Below are positions 18,729 through 25,985 of a stretch of 64,000 nucleotides of DNA, piece after piece. Made by a program: the position numbers and the translations under genes. The stretch spans positions 1 to 64,000 of the forward strand of contig JAFDZW010000001.1 of assembly GCA_018266755.1 (NCBI GenBank). Direction: 5' to 3'. The first letter of the stretch is position 1. Each line of letters opens with the position of its first letter. Source of the DNA: Bacteroidota bacterium. Its GTDB lineage: Bacteria > Bacteroidota > Ignavibacteria > Palsa-1295. Under the pieces are notes generated by a model that worked only from the letters and a program-made list of their open reading frames with translations, searched no databases and was not told the DNA's origin.

Positions 18729-19034
18729 TTGATGAATGCTTCAAACCAATGTGTGATCCAAGATGCTTCTTCGACACGAGTGAAAGGCCGAACTGCCCGG
18801 AGTGTCTCCTGCATAGTATCCTTCTATGCAAAAGAGCGCGCTTGTTCTCATCTCACCGTTGCACCCTGTTCGGCACTACTCCCGGTACATCTCTGCACAG
18901 TTAGTTATGTGTTAGGAAATGAGTTGCGGGACGAATTCTTCGGGCGGGCACTACTCAGGGTGGTGGTTGGTGGCTGGTTGTTTGTGGTTGGTAAACGGTT
19001 GCTTCGGGGGCGGTGTTCTGAGCTGCCGAAAACT
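18729..19034. other. Gene-free stretch upstream of the PQQ-propeller gene
   Basis: The frame of the next gene is open here but has no start giving a sensible leader. The sequence shows GT-rich runs (GGTTGGTGGCTGGTTGTTTG at 18965-18984). No promoter consensus or hairpin was confidently seen. Confidence 0.4.
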
Positions 19035-20108
19035 ATGAAGCCTTTACTTCTGACCCTCTTCTCCTGTCTCGCCGCGGTTTCGGCGGTGGGGCAGACGAAC
19101 GATAGTGTGACGCTCCTGCGGCATTCGCGCTGCTATGCGGGTGCGCCGATCCGAAAGTTCTCGGATATGACCGATCTGGTGCGCTTGAAGGATGCGACCT
19201 TCATGCCCGCTTCGCCTGCAGTATATGACGGCAAGCCCTATTCGGCGACCTCGAAAGGCCAGGTGCTCGTGACCAGCTCGATGAGCATTGACGGCGGCTT
19301 CGAGGTCAAGGGCTCGATCGAAGCGACGCCCGCGGTGAGCGCGACGATGGTGGTCGTCGGCTCGACGGCGAAGTTCGTCACCGCGCACGACCGCGTGACG
19401 GGTAACGTTCGGTGGTATCACAAAACGAAGTCGGCGGTACGCACGTCGCCTATCATCGCTGGTGGGTTTGTGTATGCATCGTGCGAGGACGGGACGGTCG
19501 TCGCGCTCGATACGCTTGGGAAGCTGAAGTGGTCTGCAAAGCTTAAAGGTAAGCCGGGCTCGCCGGCCTTCGACGACGGCCTTGTCTTTGTAGGGACCTC
19601 CGAAGGCAAGTGCGTGGCGCTCGATGCCATCACGGGCAAGCAAGTCTGGACGAGCGATGCCGGTGGCCGAACGCCTGCGGTTGCGAACGCGATGGTGTAC
19701 GTCATCAATCGCAACGGCGCGGTGATCGCACTCGACGAAAAGACGGGCGCCGAGAAGTGGCGCTACGATGCCGACGCCGAGCCGAAGTGCTTCGAGATCG
19801 CGGTGTCGAACGAGTATCTGGCGTATGCTGAAGGCGTCTCGCTTATCGTGCTGAATGCGAAGACGGGGAAGAAGGAATGGGCGATAGGCTTTGACCGCCC
19901 CGTCTGCGGCGCACCGATGATCGTCGGCGATGTCGTGTATCTGCCAATCTCGAACTGGAAGCTCAACGGCTACGATCTGAACACGAGCATCAAGCTCTGC
20001 TCAGCCGACATCGGCTTCGCGCCGTGGGGTTCGCCATCGTACGGCGGCGGGAAGATATTCTATCCGAACAAGGAGACGTTGTACACGTTTTCGGGGGAGG
20101 AGCAGTAG
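19035..20108 (+). CDS. Secreted PQQ-binding-like beta-propeller repeat protein
   Basis: The start is ATG 19035 (MKPLLLTLFSCLAAVSAVGQ), which gives a signal peptide; the longer open frame does not. The product has 357 residues. From about residue 95 there are repeated motifs: DRVTGNVRWYHKTKSAVRTS, DTLGKLKWSAKLKGKPG, DAITGKQVWTSDAGG, DEKTGAEKWRYDADAE and NAKTGKKEWAIGFDR. Each is a D-x-x-T-G-x-x-x-W repeat of the PQQ/BamB-like propeller type. It lies in the periplasm or outside. The usual quinoprotein dehydrogenase active-site residues are not evident, so it is more likely a structural or binding propeller than an enzyme. It is single-gene in its context. Confidence 0.78.
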   Translation: MKPLLLTLFSCLAAVSAVGQTNDSVTLLRHSRCYAGAPIRKFSDMTDLVRLKDATFMPASPAVYDGKPYSATSKGQVLVTSSMSIDGGFEVKGSIEATPAVSATMVVVGSTAKFVTAHDRVTGNVRWYHKTKSAVRTSPIIAGGFVYASCEDGTVVALDTLGKLKWSAKLKGKPGSPAFDDGLVFVGTSEGKCVALDAITGKQVWTSDAGGRTPAVANAMVYVINRNGAVIALDEKTGAEKWRYDADAEPKCFEIAVSNEYLAYAEGVSLIVLNAKTGKKEWAIGFDRPVCGAPMIVGDVVYLPISNWKLNGYDLNTSIKLCSADIGFAPWGSPSYGGGKIFYPNKETLYTFSGEEQ

Positions 20109-20113
20109 AGGTT

Positions 20114-20188
20114 CGTAGGGGCGACGCACGCGTCGCCCGTCGGCGCATGGCGGCCGAACGTGCGGGCGAGGCATGCCTCGCCCCTACG
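20114..20188. repeat. Intergenic palindromic repeat, GTAGGGGCGA type
   Basis: CGTAGGGGCGACGCACGCGT at the left and GAGGCATGCCTCGCCCCTAC at the right form an inverted pair (CGTAGGGGCGA / TCGCCCCTACG), each arm itself palindromic (GCGACGCACGCGTCGC and GGCGAGGCATGCCTCGCC). It starts 5 bp after the PQQ-propeller stop, so it may form its transcript end. Repeats of this form are scattered in many bacterial genomes. Confidence 0.75.
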
Positions 20189-20199
20189 GGAGATTCAGG

Positions 20200-20316
20200 T
20201 TGTCATTGCGAGGAGGGCTTCAGCCCGACGAAGCAACCTAGAATATTTCAGCAGCTCACTGGCTCCGGATTTGAGATTGCTTCGTCGGTCGCTACGCGCC
20301 CCTCTCGCAATGACAA
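20200..20316. repeat. Intergenic palindromic repeat, TCATTGCGAG type (copy 1)
   Basis: The ends are exact inverted repeats (TTGTCATTGCGAG / CTCGCAATGACAA), with inner blocks GGGCTTCAGCCCGACGAAGC and GATTGCTTCGTCGG. It is a sister of the TCATTCTGAG elements at 13765 and 14861: the same architecture and the same GGCTTTAGCCCGACGAAG block, with different outer bases. Confidence 0.8.
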
Positions 20317-20327
20317 GTTAAAGTATA

Positions 20328-20879
20328 ATGGACACACTCGACATCACCATACTCCACACCATCAACGCCGGACGGCCGGTGATGATGGACGGGTTCTTCC
20401 GCCTCGTCAGCGATACGACGGGGTGGATCGCGGCGCTCGTGCCGCTGGTGATGATCGTTGTGGGGTTCGTACGCAAAGACCGGGCAACGAATCTTGTCGG
20501 CTACAAAGTAGCGGCGGCGTATCTGCTCTCGGTCATCGTTGCGAATTCGCTGAAGTATATCATCGCCAGGCCTCGGCCGTTCGTGACGTATGCTTTCATC
20601 CAGAAGCTTTCAAGCGGCGGCAGCGGGTCGTTTCCGTCGGGGCATACCTCCGATGCGTTCGCCCTGGCGACGGCGCTGACGCTCTTCGTGCCGACGAAGA
20701 GGCTCTGGATACCTGCGTTTCTCTGGGGGTTGACGGTCGCCTACTCGCGGATGGACCTCGGGGTTCATTATCCGAGCGACGTTCTCGGCGGGATGATCGT
20801 CGGGGCAGGGAGTGCGGCGGTGTGCTGGTGGTGGGCGAAGACGAAGGCGCCCGGAATGTCATTGCGAGGAGGGCTTTAG
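20328..20879 (+). CDS. PAP2-family membrane phosphatase
   Basis: It has 183 residues with about five hydrophobic segments and no cleaved signal. All three PAP2 signature motifs are present: K-x6-R-P as KYIIARPRP (about 83-91), PSGHT (about 105-109), and S-R-x5-H-x3-D as SRMDLGVHYPSD (about 140-151) with the catalytic His. Family members dephosphorylate lipid phosphates such as undecaprenyl pyrophosphate or phosphatidate at the outer face of the inner membrane. The last seven codons (MSLRGGL-stop) lie inside a TCATTGCGAG-type repeat, which supplies the stop codon TAG, so the natural C-terminus has been replaced or extended by the repeat insertion. Confidence 0.88.
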   Translation: MDTLDITILHTINAGRPVMMDGFFRLVSDTTGWIAALVPLVMIVVGFVRKDRATNLVGYKVAAAYLLSVIVANSLKYIIARPRPFVTYAFIQKLSSGGSGSFPSGHTSDAFALATALTLFVPTKRLWIPAFLWGLTVAYSRMDLGVHYPSDVLGGMIVGAGSAAVCWWWAKTKAPGMSLRGGL

Positions 20880-20973
20880 CCCGAACGAAGCAATCTAGAA
20901 TGCGGAGGTTGGTATCTTACTTCAGGTTCTCAGATTGCTTCGTCATCCGCTGCGCGGAATCCTCGCAATGACA
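20857..20973. repeat. Intergenic palindromic repeat, TCATTGCGAG type (copy 2), overlapping the PAP2 gene end
   Basis: Its ends are TGTCATTGCGAGGA / TCCTCGCAATGACA, with inner GGGCTTTAGCCCGAACGAAG and GATTGCTTCGTC. Its left 23 bp encode the end of the PAP2 protein and carry its stop. The right end lies about 40 bp before the nuoA promoter. Confidence 0.8.
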
Positions 20974-20986
20974 CGTTGAAGATCGA

Positions 20987-21021
20987 TTTGGGGCCCCAAT
21001 CCCCCCGAAACCGTATTTTTG
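20987..21021 (+). promoter_or_regulatory. Bacteroidota-type promoter for nuoAB
   Basis: TTTG at 20987-20990 and TATTTTTG at 21014-21021 fit the -33 TTTG / -7 TAnnTTTG consensus known for Bacteroidota, with a 23-nt spacer. The nuoA ATG is 25 nt further on. Confidence 0.65.
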
Positions 21022-21045
21022 TAGGACGTATAAGAAGAATAGAGA

Positions 21046-21399
21046 ATGTCGAATTACATTCCAATAGTGCTCATGATCGGGATTGCCGTAATATTCGGCA
21101 CGATCATGGCGAATTTGTCGAAGTGGATCGGTCCGAAGCGGCCGAACCGCGAGAAGCTGTCGGTCTATGAATCGGGCATGAAGCCGATCGGTTCGACGCG
21201 CGAGCGGGTCTCGGTGAAGTATTATATCGTCGCGATGCTCTTCATCATCTTCGACATCGAAATCGTCTTTTTGTATCCGTGGGCAGTGACCTTCGGGAAG
21301 CTCGGAGCATTCGCCCTGTGGGAGATGTTCCTCTTCATCGCACTGCTGTTCATCGGCTACATATACATTGTGAAGAAGGGAGCCCTCGAATGGGATTAA
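21046..21399 (+). CDS. nuoA: NADH-quinone oxidoreductase subunit A
   Basis: It has 117 residues, the normal length, with three membrane helices (about 5-23, 62-82, 90-110). The family signature is present: [20 protein letters not shown], then [17 protein letters not shown], whose acidic residues in helix 2 are conserved. It is an inner-membrane subunit of complex I, at the junction between the peripheral and membrane arms. nuoB overlaps it by 10 bases, showing a coupled operon. The other complex I subunits are not contiguous: nuoCD lie 2.5 kb away and the rest are outside the window. Confidence 0.95.
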   Translation: MSNYIPIVLMIGIAVIFGTIMANLSKWIGPKRPNREKLSVYESGMKPIGSTRERVSVKYYIVAMLFIIFDIEIVFLYPWAVTFGKLGAFALWEMFLFIALLFIGYIYIVKKGALEWD

Positions 21400-21941
21400 A
21401 TGACATGGTTCAGGAGCAGGGGTTCGTTACCTCGCAGCTCGATGCGCTCATCAACTGGGCGCGGAAGAACTCGGCATGGCCGATGCCGCTCGGCATTTCC
21501 TGTTGCGCCATCGAGATGATGGCGTTCGCCGGTCCGCGCTACGACGTCTCGCGTTTCGGCAGCGAAGTGTTTCGCTTTTCACCGCGCCAGTCTGATATCT
21601 TGATCGTCGCCGGTACGGTGACGTATAAGATGGCGAAGGTCGTCAAAAAGATCTACGACCAGATGCCGGACCCGAAGTATGTGATCGCAATGGGCGCCTG
21701 CTCGTCGAGCGGCGGTATCTACCGTACGTATTCGGTGGTGCAGGGCATCAACCAGTTTATTCCGGTGGATGTGTATGTGGCCGGGTGTCCGCCGCGTCCG
21801 GATAGCGTCATTAAGGCGCTCATGGAAGTGCAGGCGATGATCTCGGGCGACAAGCCCTTCCAGCGCGGGACGGTCATCGGTAACGAAGAGAAGATCTACG
21901 AGATCGGTCTGCCGGAACACGGCGAGCTCGTGAGCGCCTGA
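21390..21941 (+). CDS. nuoB: NADH-quinone oxidoreductase subunit B
   Basis: It has 183 residues from ATG 21390, which overlaps nuoA by 10 bases. It carries the cysteines that ligate iron-sulfur cluster N2, the last cluster before quinone: [10 protein letters not shown] (tandem Cys), GACSSSGG and VAGCPPRPD. Other family motifs are [11 protein letters not shown] and [13 protein letters not shown]. It sits in the peripheral arm with NuoD, forming the quinone site. It is followed by a strong terminator, so nuoAB is a two-gene transcript. Confidence 0.96.
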   Translation: MGLNDMVQEQGFVTSQLDALINWARKNSAWPMPLGISCCAIEMMAFAGPRYDVSRFGSEVFRFSPRQSDILIVAGTVTYKMAKVVKKIYDQMPDPKYVIAMGACSSSGGIYRTYSVVQGINQFIPVDVYVAGCPPRPDSVIKALMEVQAMISGDKPFQRGTVIGNEEKIYEIGLPEHGELVSA

Positions 21942-21969
21942 TCTCGTTCTTTGAAAACTGTGAGTAAAG

Positions 21970-21996
21970 AAAAACCCCGGCACTGCCGGGGTTTTT
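21970..21996. terminator. Bidirectional intrinsic terminator after nuoB and the cytochrome c peroxidase gene
   Basis: AAAAACCCCGGC-ACT-GCCGGGGTTTTT: an 8-bp GC stem (CCCCGGCA-type) flanked by A and T runs. It serves nuoAB on the plus strand and the peroxidase on the minus strand. Confidence 0.9.
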
Positions 21997-22027
21997 CGAT
22001 CTTACGGGCTGTCGTGGTGTGTGTGCG

Positions 22028-23254
22028 TTACTTCACCCACGGATTGCTGAAGGATGCGTCGGTCGTGAACTGCGTATCGGTCAGCGTCTCGAGGAATGCC
22101 TTCAAATCCGAAAGCTCCTGCTGGCTGAGTCCGAGTGGCTTCACTGCGGGGTCTTTATAGTATGTTTGGTTCGAACCGCCGCTGTTATAATGCTGCAGCA
22201 CATCGTCGAGGGTTGCGAAGCGGCCGTCGTGCATGTACGGAGCGGTCAGCGCGATATTGCGAAGCGTCGGCACCTTGAACTTGTTGATGTCCGCCACGGC
22301 CTTGGTGATCTTGAAGCGTCCGAGATCCTTGTCGCTCGGCACCAAACCGTTGTTACGGAATTCGGAGTTCGAGAAGTTGTAGCCGTTATGGCAGGCGATA
22401 CAATTCGCCTTGGCCGGATTGATGAAAAGCTGGAAGCCACGCTTTGCCGCGTCGCCGATGGCCGTCTTGTTACCTGAGTTGTACTGGTCGAACGGGCTCG
22501 AATGGCTGATCATCGTACGCTCGAAGGACGTGATCGCTTTGACCATCCGATCAAGCGTGATGTCCGACGTACCATACGCATCCTTGAACATCCCGGAGTA
22601 ACCCGGCATACCTTGCGGGGTGGAGTTCAAGCGGTGGAAGAGGAACATGGTGTCATTCGACCCCGGATCGGAGCCATAGCCGTTGGCGGTGCTGTCGTTC
22701 TGGAATCGCGAAAGATTGTTGCCCATCTCGATCGGGCTGAACATCGGTCCCGGCGTATGTTTCTCGAGCGTCGCAAACTTGCCGTCCCACGTGAACGACG
22801 TATTGAATGCGACATTCGTCAGCGTCGGAGCATTGCGAACGCCCTGTGCATTCTCGACGCCGACACTGAAGCTGCGGTGGTTCGGGTCAGTGAACGCATA
22901 TTGCGGGTCGTGGCACGACGCGCAGGCGATGCCGCTCGACGGCGAGAACTTCACGCCGAAGCTGTCACGAGGGTTCATGGACTTGAGCACACTGATACGT
23001 CCGTCGTAGAAGAGATGCCGACCGAGATCGATCTTCGCGGCTGTCATCGGATTGTCATCCGGTGCAACGACATTAGGAGCAGTCGTTGGGATCGGCGACG
23101 GAAGATCCGTCGGATTGGACGGCTGGTTATTCGTCGAGTTCGGATCCACGATAGGGTCATCTTTTTTACAAGACGAAAGGAACAGCATTCCGCCGAGAGC
23201 CAATAACAGTGATGTGAACCGGACTCTACGGTTCAGGGAGAAGGCGATTTTCAT
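22028..23254 (-). CDS. Dihaem cytochrome c peroxidase family lipoprotein
   Basis: It has 408 residues from ATG 23254 (MKIAFSLNRRVRF). The open frame extends 46 codons further without signal features. A lipoprotein signal is clear: LALGGMLFLSSCKKDD, with the lipobox Cys at about residue 29. Two c-type haem motifs are present, CASCH (high-potential or peroxidatic domain) and CIACH, with MHDGRFATLDDVLQHY near the C-terminus. This is the CCP/MauG family, which reduces peroxide with electrons from cytochrome c in the periplasm or oxidises other substrates. The linker PSNPTDLPSPIPTTAPN suggests a tether from the membrane. It interrupts the nuo genes and is convergent with nuoAB. Confidence 0.9.
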   Translation of the reverse strand: MKIAFSLNRRVRFTSLLLALGGMLFLSSCKKDDPIVDPNSTNNQPSNPTDLPSPIPTTAPNVVAPDDNPMTAAKIDLGRHLFYDGRISVLKSMNPRDSFGVKFSPSSGIACASCHDPQYAFTDPNHRSFSVGVENAQGVRNAPTLTNVAFNTSFTWDGKFATLEKHTPGPMFSPIEMGNNLSRFQNDSTANGYGSDPGSNDTMFLFHRLNSTPQGMPGYSGMFKDAYGTSDITLDRMVKAITSFERTMISHSSPFDQYNSGNKTAIGDAAKRGFQLFINPAKANCIACHNGYNFSNSEFRNNGLVPSDKDLGRFKITKAVADINKFKVPTLRNIALTAPYMHDGRFATLDDVLQHYNSGGSNQTYYKDPAVKPLGLSQQELSDLKAFLETLTDTQFTTDASFSNPWVK

Positions 23255-23449
23255 ACGAGTACTTATGAAGGAGATGATGAACGATGCGACCGCGAGAACT
23301 CCATCGCGACGGTTTCGGGGATACAACGTTGTACCCGAATTCGTCTGAATCCTCACTTCAAATAACACCCTGACCCCATAAAAGTTACGCATGGTGCAAG
23401 GATTTTACCCTGTAGTCGTTTCATGAATAACGACCCCCCAAAAAAACAA

Positions 23450-23488
23450 AAAGAGAACCGCTGTGCCACTCACACGACGGTTCTCTTT
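23450..23488. terminator. Long hairpin with A/T flanks
   Basis: AAAGAGAACCG / CGGTTCTCTTT is an 11-bp perfect stem with a 17-nt loop containing TGTG..CACA. It is preceded by an A-run (23440-23450). It may be a terminator or an RNA structure; no gene obviously ends here. Confidence 0.4.
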
Positions 23489-23611
23489 ACCAAGGTTTCC
23501 TGTTAAGGCATTCGATTGGCTCTAAGCGCAACAGGATATGTGTCGCTCATTGTGCCGTCGTTCATGCGGTAACATATTCAAACTTCTTAGTTAAGCCATT
23601 CAATGAGCGTA

Positions 23612-23654
23612 GATGAATATTTATTCATCGTAAATCTATAATTGATTGATTTAC
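23612..23654. promoter_or_regulatory. Paired palindromes, candidate operator
   Basis: GATGAATA-TT-TATTCATC is an 18-bp perfect palindrome (23612-23629). It is followed directly by GTAAATC...GATTTAC, a second inverted repeat with a 10-11 nt centre. They lie about 260-300 bp upstream of nuoC in AT-rich DNA. A regulator-binding role is inferred only. Confidence 0.35.
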
Positions 23655-23910
23655 AACACTTTCCATGACATTTGACGTGGATCCTCTGTGGTTCGCAAAA
23701 ATGGCAAAATCTTACTCGTCAGCAAAACGAGACTAAAATGAACAGATTTACCAAAAAATTCAGTCAGTAGCGGAATCCTGTTAGTATAGATTTTTGAGAA
23801 TGTCGAATCAGACTTGGGGTGGAGTTCATATGGGCCCTCACGAACCCACGGTCTATAAGTTATTCTATTTTCTCGCACAATCTCGAATTGCAGATTGTTA
23901 TTATTGCACT

Positions 23911-24405
23911 ATGTTCAGCTTCGACCAGATCACAGCGGCCTTTCCGGGATTCCGGTATGAGGCGATCGATATCAACGGCACTCCGGGAGCGATCGTTGAC
24001 CGCGATCAGATACTCAGCGTTGCGCAGATGCTGCGCGACGAATTTGGTTTTCGTCACATCGTCGATGGTCTCGGCATCGATCGTTTCGAGCGGAAGATGC
24101 GCTTCGAGATGACCTATAATCTCCGCAACCTCGACACGAAGGAACGTGTGTTCCTAAAAGTACGATGTGACGAGCGCGATCCGCACCTTCCGTCGCTTAC
24201 CAAGATCTGGGGCGGTACTGGCTGGCATGAGCGCGAAGCGTACGATATGTATGGCATCGTCTTTGACGGCCATGCCGATTTGCGCCGGATGTATATGCCG
24301 GAGGAATACGAGCATCACCCGTTGCGCAAAGACTTTCCGCTGACCGGTGTGCCGGGCTCGATCCCGTTGCCGGTCGATACGACCTTTACCGACCGCTTGA
24401 ATTAA
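23911..24405 (+). CDS. nuoC: NADH-quinone oxidoreductase subunit C
   Basis: It has 164 residues from ATG 23911 (MFSFDQITAAFPG). This start gives the usual length; the in-frame TTG at 23794 would add 39 atypical residues. The C-terminal 30-kDa subunit signature is complete: WHEREAYDMYGIVFDGHADL, then RRMYMPEEYEHHPLRKDFPL. It is a peripheral-arm subunit that packs against NuoD. It is a standalone subunit, not fused to NuoD. nuoD follows after 25 bp. The distance from nuoAB, with a peroxidase gene in between, is unusual because nuoABCD are normally contiguous. Confidence 0.95.
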   Translation: MFSFDQITAAFPGFRYEAIDINGTPGAIVDRDQILSVAQMLRDEFGFRHIVDGLGIDRFERKMRFEMTYNLRNLDTKERVFLKVRCDERDPHLPSLTKIWGGTGWHEREAYDMYGIVFDGHADLRRMYMPEEYEHHPLRKDFPLTGVPGSIPLPVDTTFTDRLN

Positions 24406-24430
24406 GATCCACCACGATCCGCCTGACGTC

Positions 24431-25699
24431 ATGGAAGAACGTTTCACTCGCGAGAATGCGCCGAACGAGAAGATCATCGAGGCTTTGCTGTCAAAGGACA
24501 CGAGCGTGGTCATGGAGGAGGATGCACTCGAGCACGAGATGATCCTGAATATGGGTCCGCAGCATCCGGCGACACACGGCGTGTTGCGTGTGGTGCTCCG
24601 CCTCGACGGCGAACTGGTGCTCAGCGCGAAATGCGAACTCGGGTATCTGCACCGCGGCTACGAGAAGCTGGCGGAGAATATGACCTATCACGAGTTCATT
24701 CCGCATACCGATCGTCTCGACTATATCTCGCCGATCGCCAACAACGTTGCATACGTGATGGCAGTCGAGAAGCTCATGAAGATCGAAGTGCCGCGTCGCG
24801 CACAGATCATTCGGACGTTAGCATGTGAGCTGGCTCGCATCAGTTCGCACCTCATGGCCGCGGGTGCGATGTCGATGGATGTGGGTGCACTCACGGTATT
24901 CGTCTGGGCCCTGCGCGAACGCGAAAAGATCTACGATATTTACGACGTGTTGACCGGCGTTCGGTTTACCGTCAGCTATATGCGCATCGGTGGTGTGGCT
25001 CAAGACATCACGCCCGAGTGCATCAAGATGATCCGTGACTTCCTCAACGGTCTGCCGGAAACCACCATCGAGATCGGTAAGATGCTTCATAAAAACCGCA
25101 TCTTCCTCGAACGATGCGAAAACATCGGCATTATGTCGGCCGAAGAGGCAATCGATATCGGTTGGACCGGTCCGAACCTTCGGGCCTCGGGCGTTGCGTA
25201 CGATCTGCGCCGCGACGAGCCATATCTGATCTATCCGGAGCTTGACTTTAAGGTTATCACGCGTACGGAAGGCGATGCGTTGGCACGCTATTTTGTCCGC
25301 TTCGATGAAGTTGCCGAGAGCGTAAAGATCTGTAAGCAGTGTCTCGATCTGCTCGAGCGCGAACCCGGTCCGGTGCTTGCCGACGATGCAAAGCATGTGC
25401 TTCCGCATAAGGATGAGGTCTATACCTCGATGGAAGATCTCATCAACGACTTCATGCTTGTCAACTTCGGCCAGCAACCTCCGAAGGGCGAGAGCTATGC
25501 AGGCATCGAAGCGTCGAAAGGCGAACTGGGTTGGTATTTGGTTTCCGATGGCACGGGGCAGCCGTGGAGATCGAAGATTCGCAGTCCAAGTTTTGTAAAT
25601 CTTCAGGGACTTTCTCGTATGCTCGAAGGGGCGATGATCTCCGACGTTGTCGCGATCATCGGATCGATCGATCCGATCATGGGCGAAGCGGATAAGTGA
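24431..25699 (+). CDS. nuoD: NADH-quinone oxidoreductase subunit D
   Basis: It has 422 residues. The N-terminal part (about 40-60) shows ILNMGPQHPATHGVLRVVLR with the quinone-site His of the GPQHPATHG motif. Further signatures are LGYLHRGYEKLAE, FIPHTDRLDYISPIANN, the ELARISSHLMAAG region and a C-terminal DVVAIIGSIDPIMGEADK; the final IDPIMGEADR/K motif is diagnostic. With NuoB it forms the quinone-reduction cavity. Complex I genes stop here: the next gene is a copper chaperone, so nuoE-N must be elsewhere. Confidence 0.96.
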   Translation: MEERFTRENAPNEKIIEALLSKDTSVVMEEDALEHEMILNMGPQHPATHGVLRVVLRLDGELVLSAKCELGYLHRGYEKLAENMTYHEFIPHTDRLDYISPIANNVAYVMAVEKLMKIEVPRRAQIIRTLACELARISSHLMAAGAMSMDVGALTVFVWALREREKIYDIYDVLTGVRFTVSYMRIGGVAQDITPECIKMIRDFLNGLPETTIEIGKMLHKNRIFLERCENIGIMSAEEAIDIGWTGPNLRASGVAYDLRRDEPYLIYPELDFKVITRTEGDALARYFVRFDEVAESVKICKQCLDLLEREPGPVLADDAKHVLPHKDEVYTSMEDLINDFMLVNFGQQPPKGESYAGIEASKGELGWYLVSDGTGQPWRSKIRSPSFVNLQGLSRMLEGAMISDVVAIIGSIDPIMGEADK

Positions 25700-25763
25700 T
25701 CGGCGGCGTGTAACGCAGGCAGCAATAGATCGTACATGAGTTAGATAGAATCGAAGGATACGT

Positions 25764-25985
25764 ATGAAACAGGAAACGATCGCAATTGAAGGAATGCATT
25801 GCAATGGCTGTGTCCGTAGTGTTACCAATGCATTGAAACAGGTTCAGGGTGTTGCGGACGTCGAAGTCTCCTTGCAAGAGCAGCGTGCGCGGGTGACGTA
25901 CGATGAAGTAAACGTCGCGTTCGCCGATCTGCGCCATGCCGTAGAAGAAGCCGGTTATTCGGCGAGCGAATATGTCGCTGCCTGA
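25764..25985 (+). CDS. Heavy-metal-associated (CopZ-like) copper chaperone
   Basis: It is a 73-residue single HMA domain. The metal-binding loop GMHCNGCVRSV (CxxC at residues 13 and 16) and the core pattern VADVEVSLQEQRARVTYD are typical of CopZ. It binds Cu(I) in the cytoplasm and passes it to the P-type ATPase encoded immediately downstream. Translation is coupled to that gene: the ATPase start lies 14 bases before this gene's stop. GAAGGA 5 nt upstream is a good ribosome binding site. Confidence 0.9.
   Translation: MKQETIAIEGMHCNGCVRSVTNALKQVQGVADVEVSLQEQRARVTYDEVNVAFADLRHAVEEAGYSASEYVAA

Larger units (their letters stand above)
23255..23910. other. Large intergenic region between the peroxidase and nuoC genes
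   Basis: No convincing gene lies here. The AT-rich region has an 11-bp hairpin at 23450-23488 and a palindrome cluster at 23612-23654, described separately. The nuoC frame is open from 23794, but that extension is compositionally unlike NuoC and probably untranslated. Confidence 0.5.

Noticed and set aside
18729-19034. N-terminal extension of the PQQ-propeller protein
   Set aside because: The ATG at 19035 starts a clear signal peptide that the extension would bury.
23794-23910. N-terminal extension of NuoC
   Set aside because: The extra 39 residues do not resemble NuoC, and the start at 23911 gives the normal length.
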